DNA of 64,000 nucleotides from Tenacibaculum sp. M341 (GCF_004337695.1 NZ_SJXJ01000001.1:124001-188000); one strand, 5' to 3'; positions 53,542 to 63,688 are shown, numbered from the stretch's first letter. Notes: a model not told the origin generated them from the sequence alone. Numbers and translations: made by a program.

Positions 53542-56145
53542 CTATTCTTCTTCGTCACTAGCAGGTTTTCTAAAAACTAGCTTATCATCAAAAGCATCTA
53601 ATAAAATAACACTATCATTAGTTACTTTACCTGCAAGAATTTCTTTAGAAAGTAAGTTTAAAACTTCTTTTTGAATCACACGTTTAACTGGTCTGGCTCC
53701 AAACTCAGGCTGATATCCTTTTTTAGATAAATATTTAATCGCTTCTTGTGTAGCATCTAAAGTGATATTTTGTTCTGCTACTATTTTTTTAACGCTATTT
53801 AATTGTAGTGAAACAATACTCTTTATGTTATTTTCTGATAGTGGAGTAAACATAATAATATCATCAATTCTATTTAAAAATTCAGGACGTACCGTTTGTT
53901 TTAGCAACCCTAAAATTTCACCTTTAGCTAAGTCCATAGTTGTATCGATGTCCCCTTTCATGTTTTCAAATTTCTCTTGAATTATATGACTTCCCATGTT
54001 AGAAGTCATGATAATTATAGCGTTTTTAAAATCTGCAACACGTCCTTTATTGTCAGTTAATCTACCTTCATCTAACACTTGTAATAATATATTAAAAGTA
54101 TCAGGATGTGCTTTTTCAATTTCATCTAGTAATATAACGGAATAAGGCTTTCTTCTAACAGCTTCGGTAAGTTGTCCACCTTCATCATAACCAACATATC
54201 CAGGAGGGGCACCTACTAATCTACTTACAGAATGACGTTCTTGGTATTCACTCATATCAATACGAGTCATCGCATTTTCATCATCAAATAAATAAGAAGC
54301 CAATGCTTTAGCTAATTCAGTTTTACCAACACCTGTAGTTCCTAAAAATAAGAATGAACCAATAGGTTTGTTAGGATTTTGTAAACCAGCTCTTGATCTT
54401 CTTACCGCATCTGAAACAGCTTCAATAGCTTCTTCCTGACCAACAACACGTTTATGTAATTCGTCTTCTAAGCGAAGTAACTTTTCACGTTCCGATTGTA
54501 GCATTTTAGTAACAGGTATTCCTGTCCATTTAGCAACCACTTCAGCAATATCATCATAGGTAACTTCTTCTTTAATAAGAGAGTTTTCGTCTTGATTAGC
54601 TAATATTGTTTGCTGCTTTTCTAAAGCTTCTTGCGCTTCTTTAATTTTACCATAACGTAGTTCGGCAACCTTACCATAATCACCATTACGTTCTGCTTTT
54701 TCTGCTTCTAGTTTAAAATTTTCTATATCTGTTTTTAAAGACTGTACAGCGTCTACAACACTTTTTTCAGATTGCCATTTTGCATTAATTTCATTACGAT
54801 CATCTTTTAAATTAGCTAAATCAGCATTTAAAGCTTTTAATTTTACAACGTCATTTTCTCTTTTAATGGCTTCTATTTCAATTTCAAGTTGCATTATTTT
54901 TCTATCTAAAACATCTAAATCTTCTGGTTTTGAGTTAATTTCCATTCTTAATTTAGCAGCTGCCTCATCCATCAAATCAATAGCTTTGTCTGGTAAAAAT
55001 CGACTAGTAATGTAACGTTGAGAAAGTTCAACAGCCCCAATAATAGCTTCATCTTTAATTCTAACTTTATGATGAGTTTCATATTTCTCTTTAATTCCAC
55101 GTAAAATTGAAATAGCACTTTCTGTATCAGGTTCGTCTACCATTACTTTTTGAAAACGACGCTCTAAAGCTTTGTCTTTTTCAAAGTATTTTTGATATTC
55201 ATCTAGTGTAGTAGCACCAATTGCACGTAGTTCTCCACGGGCTAAGGCAGGTTTTAAAATATTTGCAGCATCCATTGCACCTTGTCCGCCACCAGCTCCA
55301 ACTAAGGTGTGAATTTCATCTATAAATAAAACCAAATCGCCTTCAGAAGCAGTAACCTCTTTTACAACAGCTTTTAAGCGCTCTTCAAATTCTCCTTTAA
55401 ATTTAGCACCAGCAATTAGAGCTCCCATATCTAAAGAAAAAATTAGTTTATCTTTCAAGTTTTCAGGAACATCTCCGCGAATTATTCTGTGTGCTAAACC
55501 TTCTGCAATAGCTGTTTTACCTGTTCCAGGTTCACCAACTAATATCGGGTTGTTTTTAGTTCTACGAGATAAAATTTGTAATAATCGTCTGATTTCTTCA
55601 TCTCTACCAATAACTGGATCTAATTTTCCGTCTTGTGCTAACTTGTTTAAATTTTTAGCATACTTATTTAAAGAGTTATATGATTCTTCTGCACTTTGAG
55701 AAGTAACTCTGTTTCCTTTTCTAAGTTCATCAATAGCCGCTTTTAAGGTTTTTTCTTTAATTCCTTGATCTTTTAAAAGTTGTGCTATTTGACTTTTAGA
55801 GTTAAAAATAGCTAATATTAAATGTTCTACAGAAACATACTCATCTTCCATTTTTTTAGCTAAAATAGAAGCATCATTTAACGTTTTATTCGTTTCTCTA
55901 GATAGCATTATTTCCGCACCACTAACTTTAGCAAAACTATTTAGTTGTTTGTCTAATACTTGTTTTACCAAATCAATATTTACATTTAATTTTTTTAAGA
56001 TGAATGGTAAAACATTTTCATCTACTTGAAATAAAGCCTTAAAAATATGTTCATTTTCTATTTGATTATGTCCATACTCTTGAGTTATTTGTTGCGAAAG
56101 TTGAATTGCTTCCTGAGATTTTATAGTGAAGTTATTAAAATTCAT
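53542..56145 (-). CDS. clpB: ATP-dependent disaggregase ClpB
   Basis: An 867-residue Hsp100 chaperone that rescues aggregated proteins with DnaK. N-terminal double Clp repeat (1-145), first AAA+ domain (Walker A VGEPGTGKTAIAEGL, Walker B LFIDEIHTLVGAGG), the coiled-coil middle domain (about 410-530) and second AAA+ domain (LGTTGVGKTELAKALA, VILLDEIEKAHPD), ending in the D2 small domain. The absence of a ClpP-binding loop fits ClpB. No CIRCE-like site was evident upstream. Confidence 0.98.
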   Translation of the reverse strand: MNFNNFTIKSQEAIQLSQQITQEYGHNQIENEHIFKALFQVDENVLPFILKKLNVNIDLVKQVLDKQLNSFAKVSGAEIMLSRETNKTLNDASILAKKMEDEYVSVEHLILAIFNSKSQIAQLLKDQGIKEKTLKAAIDELRKGNRVTSQSAEESYNSLNKYAKNLNKLAQDGKLDPVIGRDEEIRRLLQILSRRTKNNPILVGEPGTGKTAIAEGLAHRIIRGDVPENLKDKLIFSLDMGALIAGAKFKGEFEERLKAVVKEVTASEGDLVLFIDEIHTLVGAGGGQGAMDAANILKPALARGELRAIGATTLDEYQKYFEKDKALERRFQKVMVDEPDTESAISILRGIKEKYETHHKVRIKDEAIIGAVELSQRYITSRFLPDKAIDLMDEAAAKLRMEINSKPEDLDVLDRKIMQLEIEIEAIKRENDVVKLKALNADLANLKDDRNEINAKWQSEKSVVDAVQSLKTDIENFKLEAEKAERNGDYGKVAELRYGKIKEAQEALEKQQTILANQDENSLIKEEVTYDDIAEVVAKWTGIPVTKMLQSEREKLLRLEDELHKRVVGQEEAIEAVSDAVRRSRAGLQNPNKPIGSFLFLGTTGVGKTELAKALASYLFDDENAMTRIDMSEYQERHSVSRLVGAPPGYVGYDEGGQLTEAVRRKPYSVILLDEIEKAHPDTFNILLQVLDEGRLTDNKGRVADFKNAIIIMTSNMGSHIIQEKFENMKGDIDTTMDLAKGEILGLLKQTVRPEFLNRIDDIIMFTPLSENNIKSIVSLQLNSVKKIVAEQNITLDATQEAIKYLSKKGYQPEFGARPVKRVIQKEVLNLLSKEILAGKVTNDSVILLDAFDDKLVFRKPASDEEE

Positions 56146-56307
56146 TTTTTTATTTTTTTATTTGCTTTATGGCAAAATCAATACCAATTGAAAATAGTGA
56201 TAAAAAACCGTCATTTTGTCTTTTTTAGACTGTTTTTCAATGTCTTTTTGTCTTATTGAAAGAAAACAGGTAGTTTATCGACTACAGAAATAATTAAAAA
56301 CATTTGT

Positions 56308-56712
56308 ATGGGTATTTTTGGAAATATGTTTAGAAAAACAGAAAAGGAAGATAAAAAAGAACAAAAATCGAATGTGAATTGGATTCCGTTACGATCAATA
56401 GAACAAATTAAAGAGATAAAAGAAAAATCAAAAATAAAACCAGCTGCAATATTTAAGCATTCAACTCGTTGTGCTATAAGTAGATCTGTAATTAAAAATT
56501 TTGATAGTAATTTTCCTGAATCTGTAAGTGATAAAATTGATGTATATTATTTAGATTTATTAAACTTTAGAGACGTCTCAAATGAGGTTGGTTATGTTTT
56601 TCAAGTGTTACATCAATCTCCTCAATTACTGTTAGTTAGTAGAGGTGAAGCTGTAGTTCATGCTTCTCATTATGACATAACTAGAATTGATCTTGAAAAA
56701 ATCATAAAATAA
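56308..56712 (+). CDS. ytxJ: YtxJ-like bacillithiol-system redox protein
   Basis: A 134-residue thioredoxin-fold protein of the YtxJ family, proposed as a bacilliredoxin-type monothiol reductase in organisms that make bacillithiol. The domain begins after a basic N-terminal extension; WIPLRSIEQIKEIKEKSK leads to the active-site segment AAIFKHSTRCAISRSVIKNF with a single Cys. QVLHQSPQLLLVSRGEAVVHASH is the cis-Pro and substrate region. Family match is by motif recall. Confidence 0.82.
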   Translation: MGIFGNMFRKTEKEDKKEQKSNVNWIPLRSIEQIKEIKEKSKIKPAAIFKHSTRCAISRSVIKNFDSNFPESVSDKIDVYYLDLLNFRDVSNEVGYVFQVLHQSPQLLLVSRGEAVVHASHYDITRIDLEKIIK

Positions 56713-56742
56713 TACCAATGCTTTTACAAATAGGTTGTATTT

Positions 56743-58323
56743 TTGAACTTTACAAAAATTAGGCTTTTGAGTAACAGTGAGACAAAAAATAAGGTAGGAA
56801 AAAGTTTATATAACTATCAAAAAGAGGCTTTATATAAGATTTTTAAGAGCTTTGAAAATGCCCCTGAAAATTATCATTTATTATATCAATTACCAACTGG
56901 AGGAGGGAAGACGGTAATTTTCTCTGAGATTACGCGTCAGTATCTTAAACATTATAAGAAGAAAGTACTTATAATGACGCACCGAATAGAATTATGTAAG
57001 CAAACAGCAAGAATGTTAGGTGAGTTTGGTGTTGAAAATAAAATTATTGATAGTAAGGCTAGTTTAGACGATCAAGGTGAGTTTGATTGTTTTGTAGCAA
57101 TGGTAGAAACTTTAAACAACCGTTTGAATGATGATATTTTAGATATCTCTGATGTTGGTTTAGTAATTATTGATGAGGCGCATTACAATTCATTTACTAA
57201 ATTATTTAAGTTTTTTAATAAATCTTTCGTTTTAGGTGTAACAGCAACTCCTTTGAGTTCAAACATCAAAATGCCAATGAAAGATAATTATGATGAGCTT
57301 ATTGCAGGGGAGAGTATTGCTACATTAATTAATAATGAATTTTTAGCAAAAGCAAATGTATATTCTTATAATGTTGGTTTAACTTCTCTTGAAGTTGGGG
57401 CTAACGGAGACTATACTGTTAAATCGTCTGAAGATTTATATACAAATACAAATATGCTTTCAAAATTATTGCAAGCATATGAAGAAAGAGCAAAAAATAC
57501 TAAAACCTTAATCTTTAATAATGGTATTAATACATCTTTATATGTATACGATACTTTTAAAAGAGCAGGTTTACCTATTGCGCATTTAGATAATACCAAT
57601 ACTAAAAAAGAGCGTGATGCTATTTTAAAGTGGTTTAATCAAACACCAAATGCAATTATAACATCGGTTAGTATTTTAACGACCGGATTTGATGAACCTT
57701 CAGTTCAGTCAATTATTTTAAATAGAGCAACTAAATCGCTAACACTATATTATCAGATGATTGGTCGTGGTTCTCGTATTTATAAGAATAAAAATGAGTT
57801 TAATGTAATTGATTTAGGGAATAACTTCCATAGATTTGGTCCTTGGGGAGCTGATTTAGATTGGCAAAAAATGTTTAGAGCTCCTAATTTTTATCTGGAT
57901 AATCTATTAACAGATGAAGATATAGAGAGTACTTTCAGATATGAATTGCCAGAAGCTGTTAAAAAGGAGTTTGCTAATACGAAGGAAGAAAATTTGTACT
58001 TTGATGTAAAAAAAGTATACATAGATACTATACAATCTGGTCAGAGTTCAAAAAAAGTATTAGAAAAATCGATAGAACATCATGCTAGAATGTGTATTGA
58101 AAATAGTGAAGATGTTTTTGATGCTATTATTTTAGCTAAAAAATTATCTGGAGATATTGACGATAGAATTCATAGGTATTCTAAATGTATTTGTAAGTCT
58201 ACACATAATTTTATAGACTGGTTACAGGATGATTACAAAAAGAAATTAAATTCATATTTAAGAAATAATTTTGATGAGGTGTATGAGGATATTCATGGTC
58301 ATCCACCACCAGAGGAAGAGTAG
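56743..58323 (+). CDS. DEAD/DEAH-box (SF2) helicase
   Basis: A 526-residue superfamily 2 helicase. Q-type NYQKEAL, motif I LPTGGGKTVIF, motif II VIIDEAHYNSFTKL, motif III GVTATPL, motif V ITTGFDEPSVQSIILNRAT and motif VI YYQMIGRGSRIY are all present, with an acidic, helical C-terminal domain (about 400-526). A relative of RadD/XPB-like helicases by general layout. The TTG at 56743 overlaps a TAnnTTTG match (56738-56745), so the true start may be a later TTG (56767) or that match may be chance. Confidence 0.88.
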   Translation: MNFTKIRLLSNSETKNKVGKSLYNYQKEALYKIFKSFENAPENYHLLYQLPTGGGKTVIFSEITRQYLKHYKKKVLIMTHRIELCKQTARMLGEFGVENKIIDSKASLDDQGEFDCFVAMVETLNNRLNDDILDISDVGLVIIDEAHYNSFTKLFKFFNKSFVLGVTATPLSSNIKMPMKDNYDELIAGESIATLINNEFLAKANVYSYNVGLTSLEVGANGDYTVKSSEDLYTNTNMLSKLLQAYEERAKNTKTLIFNNGINTSLYVYDTFKRAGLPIAHLDNTNTKKERDAILKWFNQTPNAIITSVSILTTGFDEPSVQSIILNRATKSLTLYYQMIGRGSRIYKNKNEFNVIDLGNNFHRFGPWGADLDWQKMFRAPNFYLDNLLTDEDIESTFRYELPEAVKKEFANTKEENLYFDVKKVYIDTIQSGQSSKKVLEKSIEHHARMCIENSEDVFDAIILAKKLSGDIDDRIHRYSKCICKSTHNFIDWLQDDYKKKLNSYLRNNFDEVYEDIHGHPPPEEE

Positions 58324-58349
58324 AGTGTTAAGTTTTTCTGAAAATCAAT

Positions 58350-58369
58350 AACTTATGAATAAGTTTTTT
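58350..58369 (+). terminator. Weak terminator after helicase gene
   Basis: AACTTA, four-base loop, TAAGTT, then TTTT. Short stem; moderate support only. Confidence 0.4.
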
Positions 58370-58404
58370 ATATTTAATGGAAATAAATTTAAAAACTTTT
58401 AATA

Positions 58405-58563
58405 ATGTTAAGAAAAATCTTAAAAACTAAGGATGTTAAAGAGTTAACAAAAAATCAACAAGAAACTATTAATGGAGGGATAATTTGTAATTATCCATGT
58501 TCGGCGCCAGAGCCTTCAGCACCATGTATATGTTTTGAATACCCAGACGGTATGGGTTGGTAA
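58405..58563 (+). CDS. Second orphan double-glycine-leader peptide
   Basis: A 52-residue frame. The leader MLRKILKTKDVKELTKNQQ runs to ETINGG (Gly24-Gly25). The 27-residue core starts IICNYPCSAPEPSAPCICFE and ends YPDGMGW: four Cys, three Pro and a Trp C-terminus. Like the gene at 4039-4224 it is a single-gene unit with a strong terminator and no visible export or modification genes. A bacteriocin-like or RiPP precursor is the best guess. Confidence 0.72.
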   Translation: MLRKILKTKDVKELTKNQQETINGGIICNYPCSAPEPSAPCICFEYPDGMGW

Positions 58564-58568
58564 AATAA

Positions 58569-58610
58569 ACAAAAGGCTGCATTTATTAAAAATGCAGCCT
58601 TTTGTGTTTT
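58569..58610 (+). terminator. Terminator of second double-glycine peptide gene
   Basis: ACAAAAGGCTGCATTT pairs with AAATGCAGCCTTTTGT around a five-base loop, then T residues. Confidence 0.85.
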
Positions 58611-58686
58611 ATAAATGTTGTTTATTATAAATATGATTATTGTTTCTTTTGAGAATAATTTTTTATGAAGTAAAGAATAAGAGTAA

Positions 58687-58721
58687 AGAAAAAGGCTACC
58701 TTTTTTTGAAGGTAACCTTAA
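58687..58721 (-). terminator. Acyl-CoA synthetase gene terminator
   Basis: On the minus strand AAGGTTACCTT pairs with AAGGTAGCCTT (one G-U pair), followed by TTTTTCTTT, 30 bases past the stop. Confidence 0.7.
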
Positions 58722-58750
58722 ATTTATGATTGCAATAAATAGTTAGTATC

Positions 58751-60520
58751 TTATCTATCGTACATTTTTTCGTATAAATCAGTATATATCTCTTTGATTA
58801 TTTTACGCTTCATTTTCATGGTAGGAGTTAAATGCCCACCATCAATAGTCCATTCTTCAGGAGTTAATGTAAAACGTTTGATTTGTTCCCATTTACCAAA
58901 ATGACAGTTACATTCGTCAACTTCTTCTTGTAAACGCTCTATTACCTTAGGATTAGCAGCAATATCAGCAAGAGAACCAACTTCAACATTGTGACGCTTC
59001 GCCCATTCTTTTACAAATTCAAAATTAGGTTGAATTAAAGCAGTAGGCATTTTTTCACCTTCTCCAACAACCATAATTTGTTCTATAAATCGTGATTGCT
59101 TTAATTTATCTTCTAATAATGTAGGTATCACATATTTACCACCAGAAGTTTTAAACATTTCTTTAATACGCCCAGTAATGCTTAAGAAACCATTTTCAAT
59201 TTTACCTTTATCTCCAGTATGGAAATAGCCATCTTTTAAAACTTGAGCAGTTTTTTCAGGATCTTTGTAGTAACCCATCATTACATTTGGTCCTTTTACT
59301 AAAATTTCATCTTCTTCAGAAATCTTAACTTCAACACCATCTATAATTCTACCAACAGTACCAATTTTAAAACCACCATCACGTTGATCGTTTACAGAAA
59401 TTACAGGAGAAGTTTCGGTTAAACCATAACCTTCCATAACAGGCATTCCAGCAGCAGCAAATACTCTCGCTAAACGAGGTTGTAAAGCAGCAGAACCAGA
59501 TACCATTAATTTTAGCTCACCACCTAAAGCAGCTTGCCATTTAGAGAAAATAAGCTTACGAGCAATAGCCAGTTTTTTCTCATATAACCATCCGTTAGCA
59601 CCGTATGGCTCATATATTAAACCTAATTCAATAGCCCAGAAAAATAATTTTTTCTTTATACCGGTTAAATCGGTTCCTTTAGCGTAAATTTTATCGTAAA
59701 TCTTTTCATATAATCTAGGAACAGCAGTCATTACATTTGGCTTGATTTCTTGAGCGTTTTCGCTTAATTTATCAATAGCTTCTGCAAAATAGATAGAAAT
59801 ACCACAATACTGATATAAGTATAAGATCATTCTTTCAAAAATGTGACATACTGGTAGAAAACTTAAAGCTTTCTCTTTTCCTTGAATTAAAGGTACTCTT
59901 TTACCACTACTTAATACATTACTAACAATATTGTTGTGAGACAACATTACACCTTTTGGGCGTCCAGTGGTTCCAGAAGTGTAAATTAAAGTAGCTAAAT
60001 CATCAGGTTTTACATCATTCTTTCTAGCTTCAACTTCGTCTTGGTTACTTTTATCTTCTCCTAAAGTTAATACTTCATTCCAGTTTGTTTCTCCTGAAAT
60101 TTCATCAAAAGTATAAACAGCTTTTAATTTAGTATTTCCTTTAATTTGATTTAATTTTTCAAGAATTGTTTCGTCAGATACGAAACAGTAGGTAGATTCT
60201 GAGTGATTTAATACGTACTCATAATCTTCTTTAGAAATAGTAGGATAAATAGGAACGTTTTGAGCTCCTGTTTGTAATATTCCTATATCACAAATATTCC
60301 ATTCAGTTCTGTTATTCGTTGAAATGATAGCTATTTTATCATTTGGTTGAACTCCTAACCTAAGTAACCCTCTACTAATTGCATTCGCTTTATCAATGTA
60401 CTCTTGGGTTGAAGTAGCTTTCCAATTTCCATTATAATTAGTTACTAGAGATTTTTGCAAGTTAAAGTTCTCTAATTGATAATAAGGAAAATCAAAAAGA
60501 CGTTTAATTTCAGTCGACAT
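58751..60520 (-). CDS. Long-chain fatty acid-CoA ligase (AMP-forming)
   Basis: A 589-residue adenylate-forming enzyme of the FAA1-like (COG1022) branch, activating fatty acids to acyl-CoA. P-loop-like motif LATLIYTSGTTGRPKGVMLSHNN, A5 motif MEGYGLTETSPVISVN, A8 motif GRIKEMFKTSGGKYV and a C-terminal catalytic Lys in TPTMKMKRKII. No membrane segment beyond the N-terminal hydrophobic region. Single gene flanked by terminators. Confidence 0.92.
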   Translation of the reverse strand: MSTEIKRLFDFPYYQLENFNLQKSLVTNYNGNWKATSTQEYIDKANAISRGLLRLGVQPNDKIAIISTNNRTEWNICDIGILQTGAQNVPIYPTISKEDYEYVLNHSESTYCFVSDETILEKLNQIKGNTKLKAVYTFDEISGETNWNEVLTLGEDKSNQDEVEARKNDVKPDDLATLIYTSGTTGRPKGVMLSHNNIVSNVLSSGKRVPLIQGKEKALSFLPVCHIFERMILYLYQYCGISIYFAEAIDKLSENAQEIKPNVMTAVPRLYEKIYDKIYAKGTDLTGIKKKLFFWAIELGLIYEPYGANGWLYEKKLAIARKLIFSKWQAALGGELKLMVSGSAALQPRLARVFAAAGMPVMEGYGLTETSPVISVNDQRDGGFKIGTVGRIIDGVEVKISEEDEILVKGPNVMMGYYKDPEKTAQVLKDGYFHTGDKGKIENGFLSITGRIKEMFKTSGGKYVIPTLLEDKLKQSRFIEQIMVVGEGEKMPTALIQPNFEFVKEWAKRHNVEVGSLADIAANPKVIERLQEEVDECNCHFGKWEQIKRFTLTPEEWTIDGGHLTPTMKMKRKIIKEIYTDLYEKMYDR

Positions 60521-60627
60521 ATATACCTAAATTTGTGTCTCACAAAATATAAAAATTTACTTGTTTCTACAAAAAATGTTTATGCTTGATTTTCTTAGTA
60601 TTAGGGCTTCTAAAACGTTGTAGAAAG

Positions 60628-60664
60628 ATAAAAATCGGTTAGAAAAAGACTTCCAACCGATTTT
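60628..60664 (-). terminator. Aminotransferase operon terminator
   Basis: On the minus strand AAAATCGGTT pairs with AACCGATTTT, with an inner GAA/TTC extension, followed by a T-rich tail. About 40 bases after the aminotransferase stop. Confidence 0.7.
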
Positions 60665-60705
60665 AATAGTCAATAATAAAAATCCCCAATCAATTATAGA
60701 CATTA

Positions 60706-61902
60706 TTATAACGGGGCTTTATCTATGATATTGTTTAAAATATTTGTTAAAATTTTGCAACCTTCTAAAAGTTCACTTTCTGAAATAGTTAGCGGAGGAG
60801 TAATTCTAACAGCTCTCTTTTCATAGAGTAACCAAAAAAGAATTAGCCCTTGATTAAAGCCTTCTAAAACTACGGTATCTGCAATTTCTGATGACTCCAT
60901 AATTAAGGAAAGCATTAATCCTTTTCCTCTAATTTCCTTTACTAATCTATGAGACGCTAATTGTTCTCTAATTATCTGTTCTTTTCGAAGGGCTTCTTTC
61001 GTTAAATTTCTATCATTAATTTCATTGATGGTTGCTAAACCAGCAGCTGAAATTAATGGGTGTCCTCCAAATGTAGTAATATGACCTAGTTTAGGATTTT
61101 CTTTAAGTGTATCCATTACTTCGTAAGAAGCAATAAAAGCACCAATTGGCATTCCGCCACCTAAACCTTTTCCTGTAATAATAATATCAGGAATAACATT
61201 ATAGTTTTCAAATCCCCAAAAAGTACCTGTTCTACCAACACCAGTCTGAATTTCATCTAGAATTAATAAAGCACCAACTTCATCACACTTTTCTTTTACT
61301 TTTCTTAGATAATCATTCTTAGGCTCAATAAATCCTGCACCACCTTGTATAGTTTCTAAAATAACTCCCGCAGTTTTAGTAGTTATTTTCTCTAGATCTT
61401 TTTCGTTATTAAAGTTTATGAATCTTGTTCCAGGAATTAAAGGTCTGAAAGCGCTGTTTTGTTCTTCAGAACCACACACACTCATAGCACCGGCACTGTT
61501 ACCGTGATATGCATTTTTAGCAGCTATGATTTCATATCGATTGGTAAATCTTTTAGCTAATTTTAAAGCTCCTTCCGTTGCTTCTGCTCCAGAGTTGACT
61601 AAGTATACTGAATTTAAAGAGTCAGGTAAAGAGTTTACCAATGCTTTGCATAGGTTTAATTGTGGTTCTTGAATAAACTCTCCATACACCATTACATGAG
61701 TGTACGCTTGTAATTGTTCTGTAATAGCTTTATTAACTGCTTCATTAGAATGCCCAACACTATTAGCAGATACACCAGCAACAAAATCTAAATACTTTTT
61801 GTTGTTAGCATCATATATGTAACTTCCTTTAGCACTTGTGATTTCTATTCCAAGTGGGTGAGGAGTTGTTTGGCCTTGATATTTTAAAAAGTCCTCTTTC
61901 AT
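60706..61902 (-). CDS. Class III (acetylornithine-type) aminotransferase
   Basis: A 398-residue PLP enzyme of aminotransferase class III. Pyrophosphate-binding region NSGAEATEGALKLAKRFT, ILDEIQTGVGRTGTFWGFE, and the PLP Lys in IITGKGLGGGMPIGAFIAS. Most similar in layout to acetylornithine/4-aminobutyrate aminotransferases, but substrate cannot be fixed from sequence; no arginine genes flank it. Its start overlaps the OstA-like gene by four bases, so they are co-transcribed. Confidence 0.88.
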   Translation of the reverse strand: MKEDFLKYQGQTTPHPLGIEITSAKGSYIYDANNKKYLDFVAGVSANSVGHSNEAVNKAITEQLQAYTHVMVYGEFIQEPQLNLCKALVNSLPDSLNSVYLVNSGAEATEGALKLAKRFTNRYEIIAAKNAYHGNSAGAMSVCGSEEQNSAFRPLIPGTRFINFNNEKDLEKITTKTAGVILETIQGGAGFIEPKNDYLRKVKEKCDEVGALLILDEIQTGVGRTGTFWGFENYNVIPDIIITGKGLGGGMPIGAFIASYEVMDTLKENPKLGHITTFGGHPLISAAGLATINEINDRNLTKEALRKEQIIREQLASHRLVKEIRGKGLMLSLIMESSEIADTVVLEGFNQGLILFWLLYEKRAVRITPPLTISESELLEGCKILTNILNNIIDKAPL

Positions 61903-63548
61903 TCTTCTTCTTCGTCTACTTTTTTCAGTTTATCTCTTTTTAAATATTCATCTTCAAGAATTTTTTTCGCTTTTTCTGCAGCTTTATTTTTCTTTACTTT
62001 TTTGTCTTTGGTATCCGTTTTACTATCACTTACTTTGTCTTTAATAAAGATGTCTTCCATTTTTTTTGGTTGTTCATCTTCTCGCCAAATAAAACCTTGG
62101 AACTTTTTTTCTTCTTCAGGAAATTCAGATGGAGGATAGGTTTTTCCTTCAGATTGTTTGAAATAAGTGGTTTGAACTACTTCATTATTTTCTAATTCAA
62201 ATTTAATATCACTTGCTATTTCTTTGGTAATAGTTTCAAGTACTTGAGTATCTTCATTTCTACTATGATATAACGATTCAGCATTTCCTTTTACAAGCAT
62301 GGTTCGTAAATCATTATCTATAAATTTACCATAGATATTTCTTCCTTTTATTTGGTTGAAATAATTTGGGTCAATAGAGTCTTTTTGAATGATGAAAGAG
62401 TTTTGTAAAACTCGTAATGAATCTAAATTATTGGTTTCTTTATTTGTTAAAAACTGAATGCTATCTCCTGTAATTTGACTTTTACCAGACCATAAAATCG
62501 GGTTTTTAAACATTCTTGTAAGTCCTGTAACCTGATTAGAATGTATGGAGTCGCATTTTCCTTGTAAGTTAGATTTAAAGATTTTTACATTATGATAGGT
62601 TCTCATAATTCTATTATCTTTTTTTCCAGTAACTAAAATGGTATCACCATGAATATATAAAGAATCTTTTTCCATGATAGAAATTGCTACCGGCTTTTTT
62701 ACAATAAAAAGAGAATCTTGTAACTCAAAAATTTCTGCATAATTACCTTTAATTACAGAGTTTTGAATAGTATCAATTACTTTTATTTTGTTGTTAGCAG
62801 AAGCAAAACCTTTACGTTTGTCGTAATACAAACTATCTGCTGCCACTGTTTTGTTTTTTAAATACAGTTTGGCGTTTTTTACAAAGTAAGATATATCTGT
62901 ATTGGTATCGAAAAAACCTTTTTCAGCATAAATTTTAGTGCTGTCTTTTAAATTATAAACTGTAGATGGTCCGTAAATATATGCTAAGTTAGAGTTGGTA
63001 TAATAATCTAAATGATCTGATTCTAGTTTGTTATCAGGGTTTACAACATTCACTCTAGTTTTGGCGGTAAACTTTTTACTTTCTAAATAATAAGTCCCGC
63101 GATCACTTGTAAGCGTATTTTTCTTGTCTTTAATTTTTCCGAAGGTAGGATAAAAAAGTTCTTGTTTAGTTCTATCAAAATAAAGCGTATCTGTAGTAAG
63201 CTTCATTTCTTTATCGTTTACTTCTACATTTCCCCAAGATTTAGCTATTTTAGTATTAGCATCATAATTAGCAAAATCAGAATACTGAATAATGCTATCT
63301 CCTTGCTCAATCACAACTTCACCAACGGCTTTAAATAAGTTTTTTTCTTTGTAAAGTAGTGCACGTTTACAGTCTAAAACAGCTCCTTCATGAGCAACTT
63401 TTACATTATTTATTAAAACGGTTGCACCTGGATACCTATCTTCATCTGTAGTTGTTATTTCAGAAGAAAGAATTCTAATTCTTTTTGTTTTTTGAGAAAT
63501 AACTTGTAATGATGAGGCTATAAAAATTAAAAAAAGTATTTTTTTCAA
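61899..63548 (-). CDS. OstA-like organic-solvent-tolerance / LPS-transport protein
   Basis: Start at the TTG at 63548 gives a 549-residue protein with signal peptide (LKKILFLIFIASSLQVISQ). The predicted promoter at 63568-63575 lies inside any longer frame. Repeated beta-rich OstA/LptA-type units run through the mature part (LINNVKVAHEGAVLDCKRALLY; NLFKAVGEVVIEQGDSIIQ; AKSWGNVEVNDKEMKLTTDTLYF), which bind lipopolysaccharide in LptA. The C-terminus is Lys/Glu-rich. Probably periplasmic, in LPS or lipid transport; wider family members are called OstA-like in Bacteroidota. Confidence 0.86.
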   Translation of the reverse strand: MKKILFLIFIASSLQVISQKTKRIRILSSEITTTDEDRYPGATVLINNVKVAHEGAVLDCKRALLYKEKNLFKAVGEVVIEQGDSIIQYSDFANYDANTKIAKSWGNVEVNDKEMKLTTDTLYFDRTKQELFYPTFGKIKDKKNTLTSDRGTYYLESKKFTAKTRVNVVNPDNKLESDHLDYYTNSNLAYIYGPSTVYNLKDSTKIYAEKGFFDTNTDISYFVKNAKLYLKNKTVAADSLYYDKRKGFASANNKIKVIDTIQNSVIKGNYAEIFELQDSLFIVKKPVAISIMEKDSLYIHGDTILVTGKKDNRIMRTYHNVKIFKSNLQGKCDSIHSNQVTGLTRMFKNPILWSGKSQITGDSIQFLTNKETNNLDSLRVLQNSFIIQKDSIDPNYFNQIKGRNIYGKFIDNDLRTMLVKGNAESLYHSRNEDTQVLETITKEIASDIKFELENNEVVQTTYFKQSEGKTYPPSEFPEEEKKFQGFIWREDEQPKKMEDIFIKDKVSDSKTDTKDKKVKKNKAAEKAKKILEDEYLKRDKLKKVDEEEE

Positions 63549-63567
63549 AATTATATTATTTAATGTG

Positions 63568-63575
63568 CAAAAGTA
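63568..63575 (-). promoter_or_regulatory. OstA-like operon -7 element
   Basis: On the minus strand TACTTTTG followed by CAC matches TAnnTTTG, 19 bases before the TTG start. Confidence 0.6.
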
Positions 63576-63688
63576 AAGAAAAGAGTATGCCAAATTTGCA
63601 AATGATTTATTAAATTTAATTTTTAAGTTTTTTATTAAAAATAAAGAAGAATTAAGAAGTAATGAAAAAGACGTTAAGAGTTAACTAA

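Noticed and set aside
63549-63593. Longer N-terminus of the OstA-like protein
   Set aside because: A promoter -7 match lies within it, and the TTG at 63548 begins a proper signal peptide.
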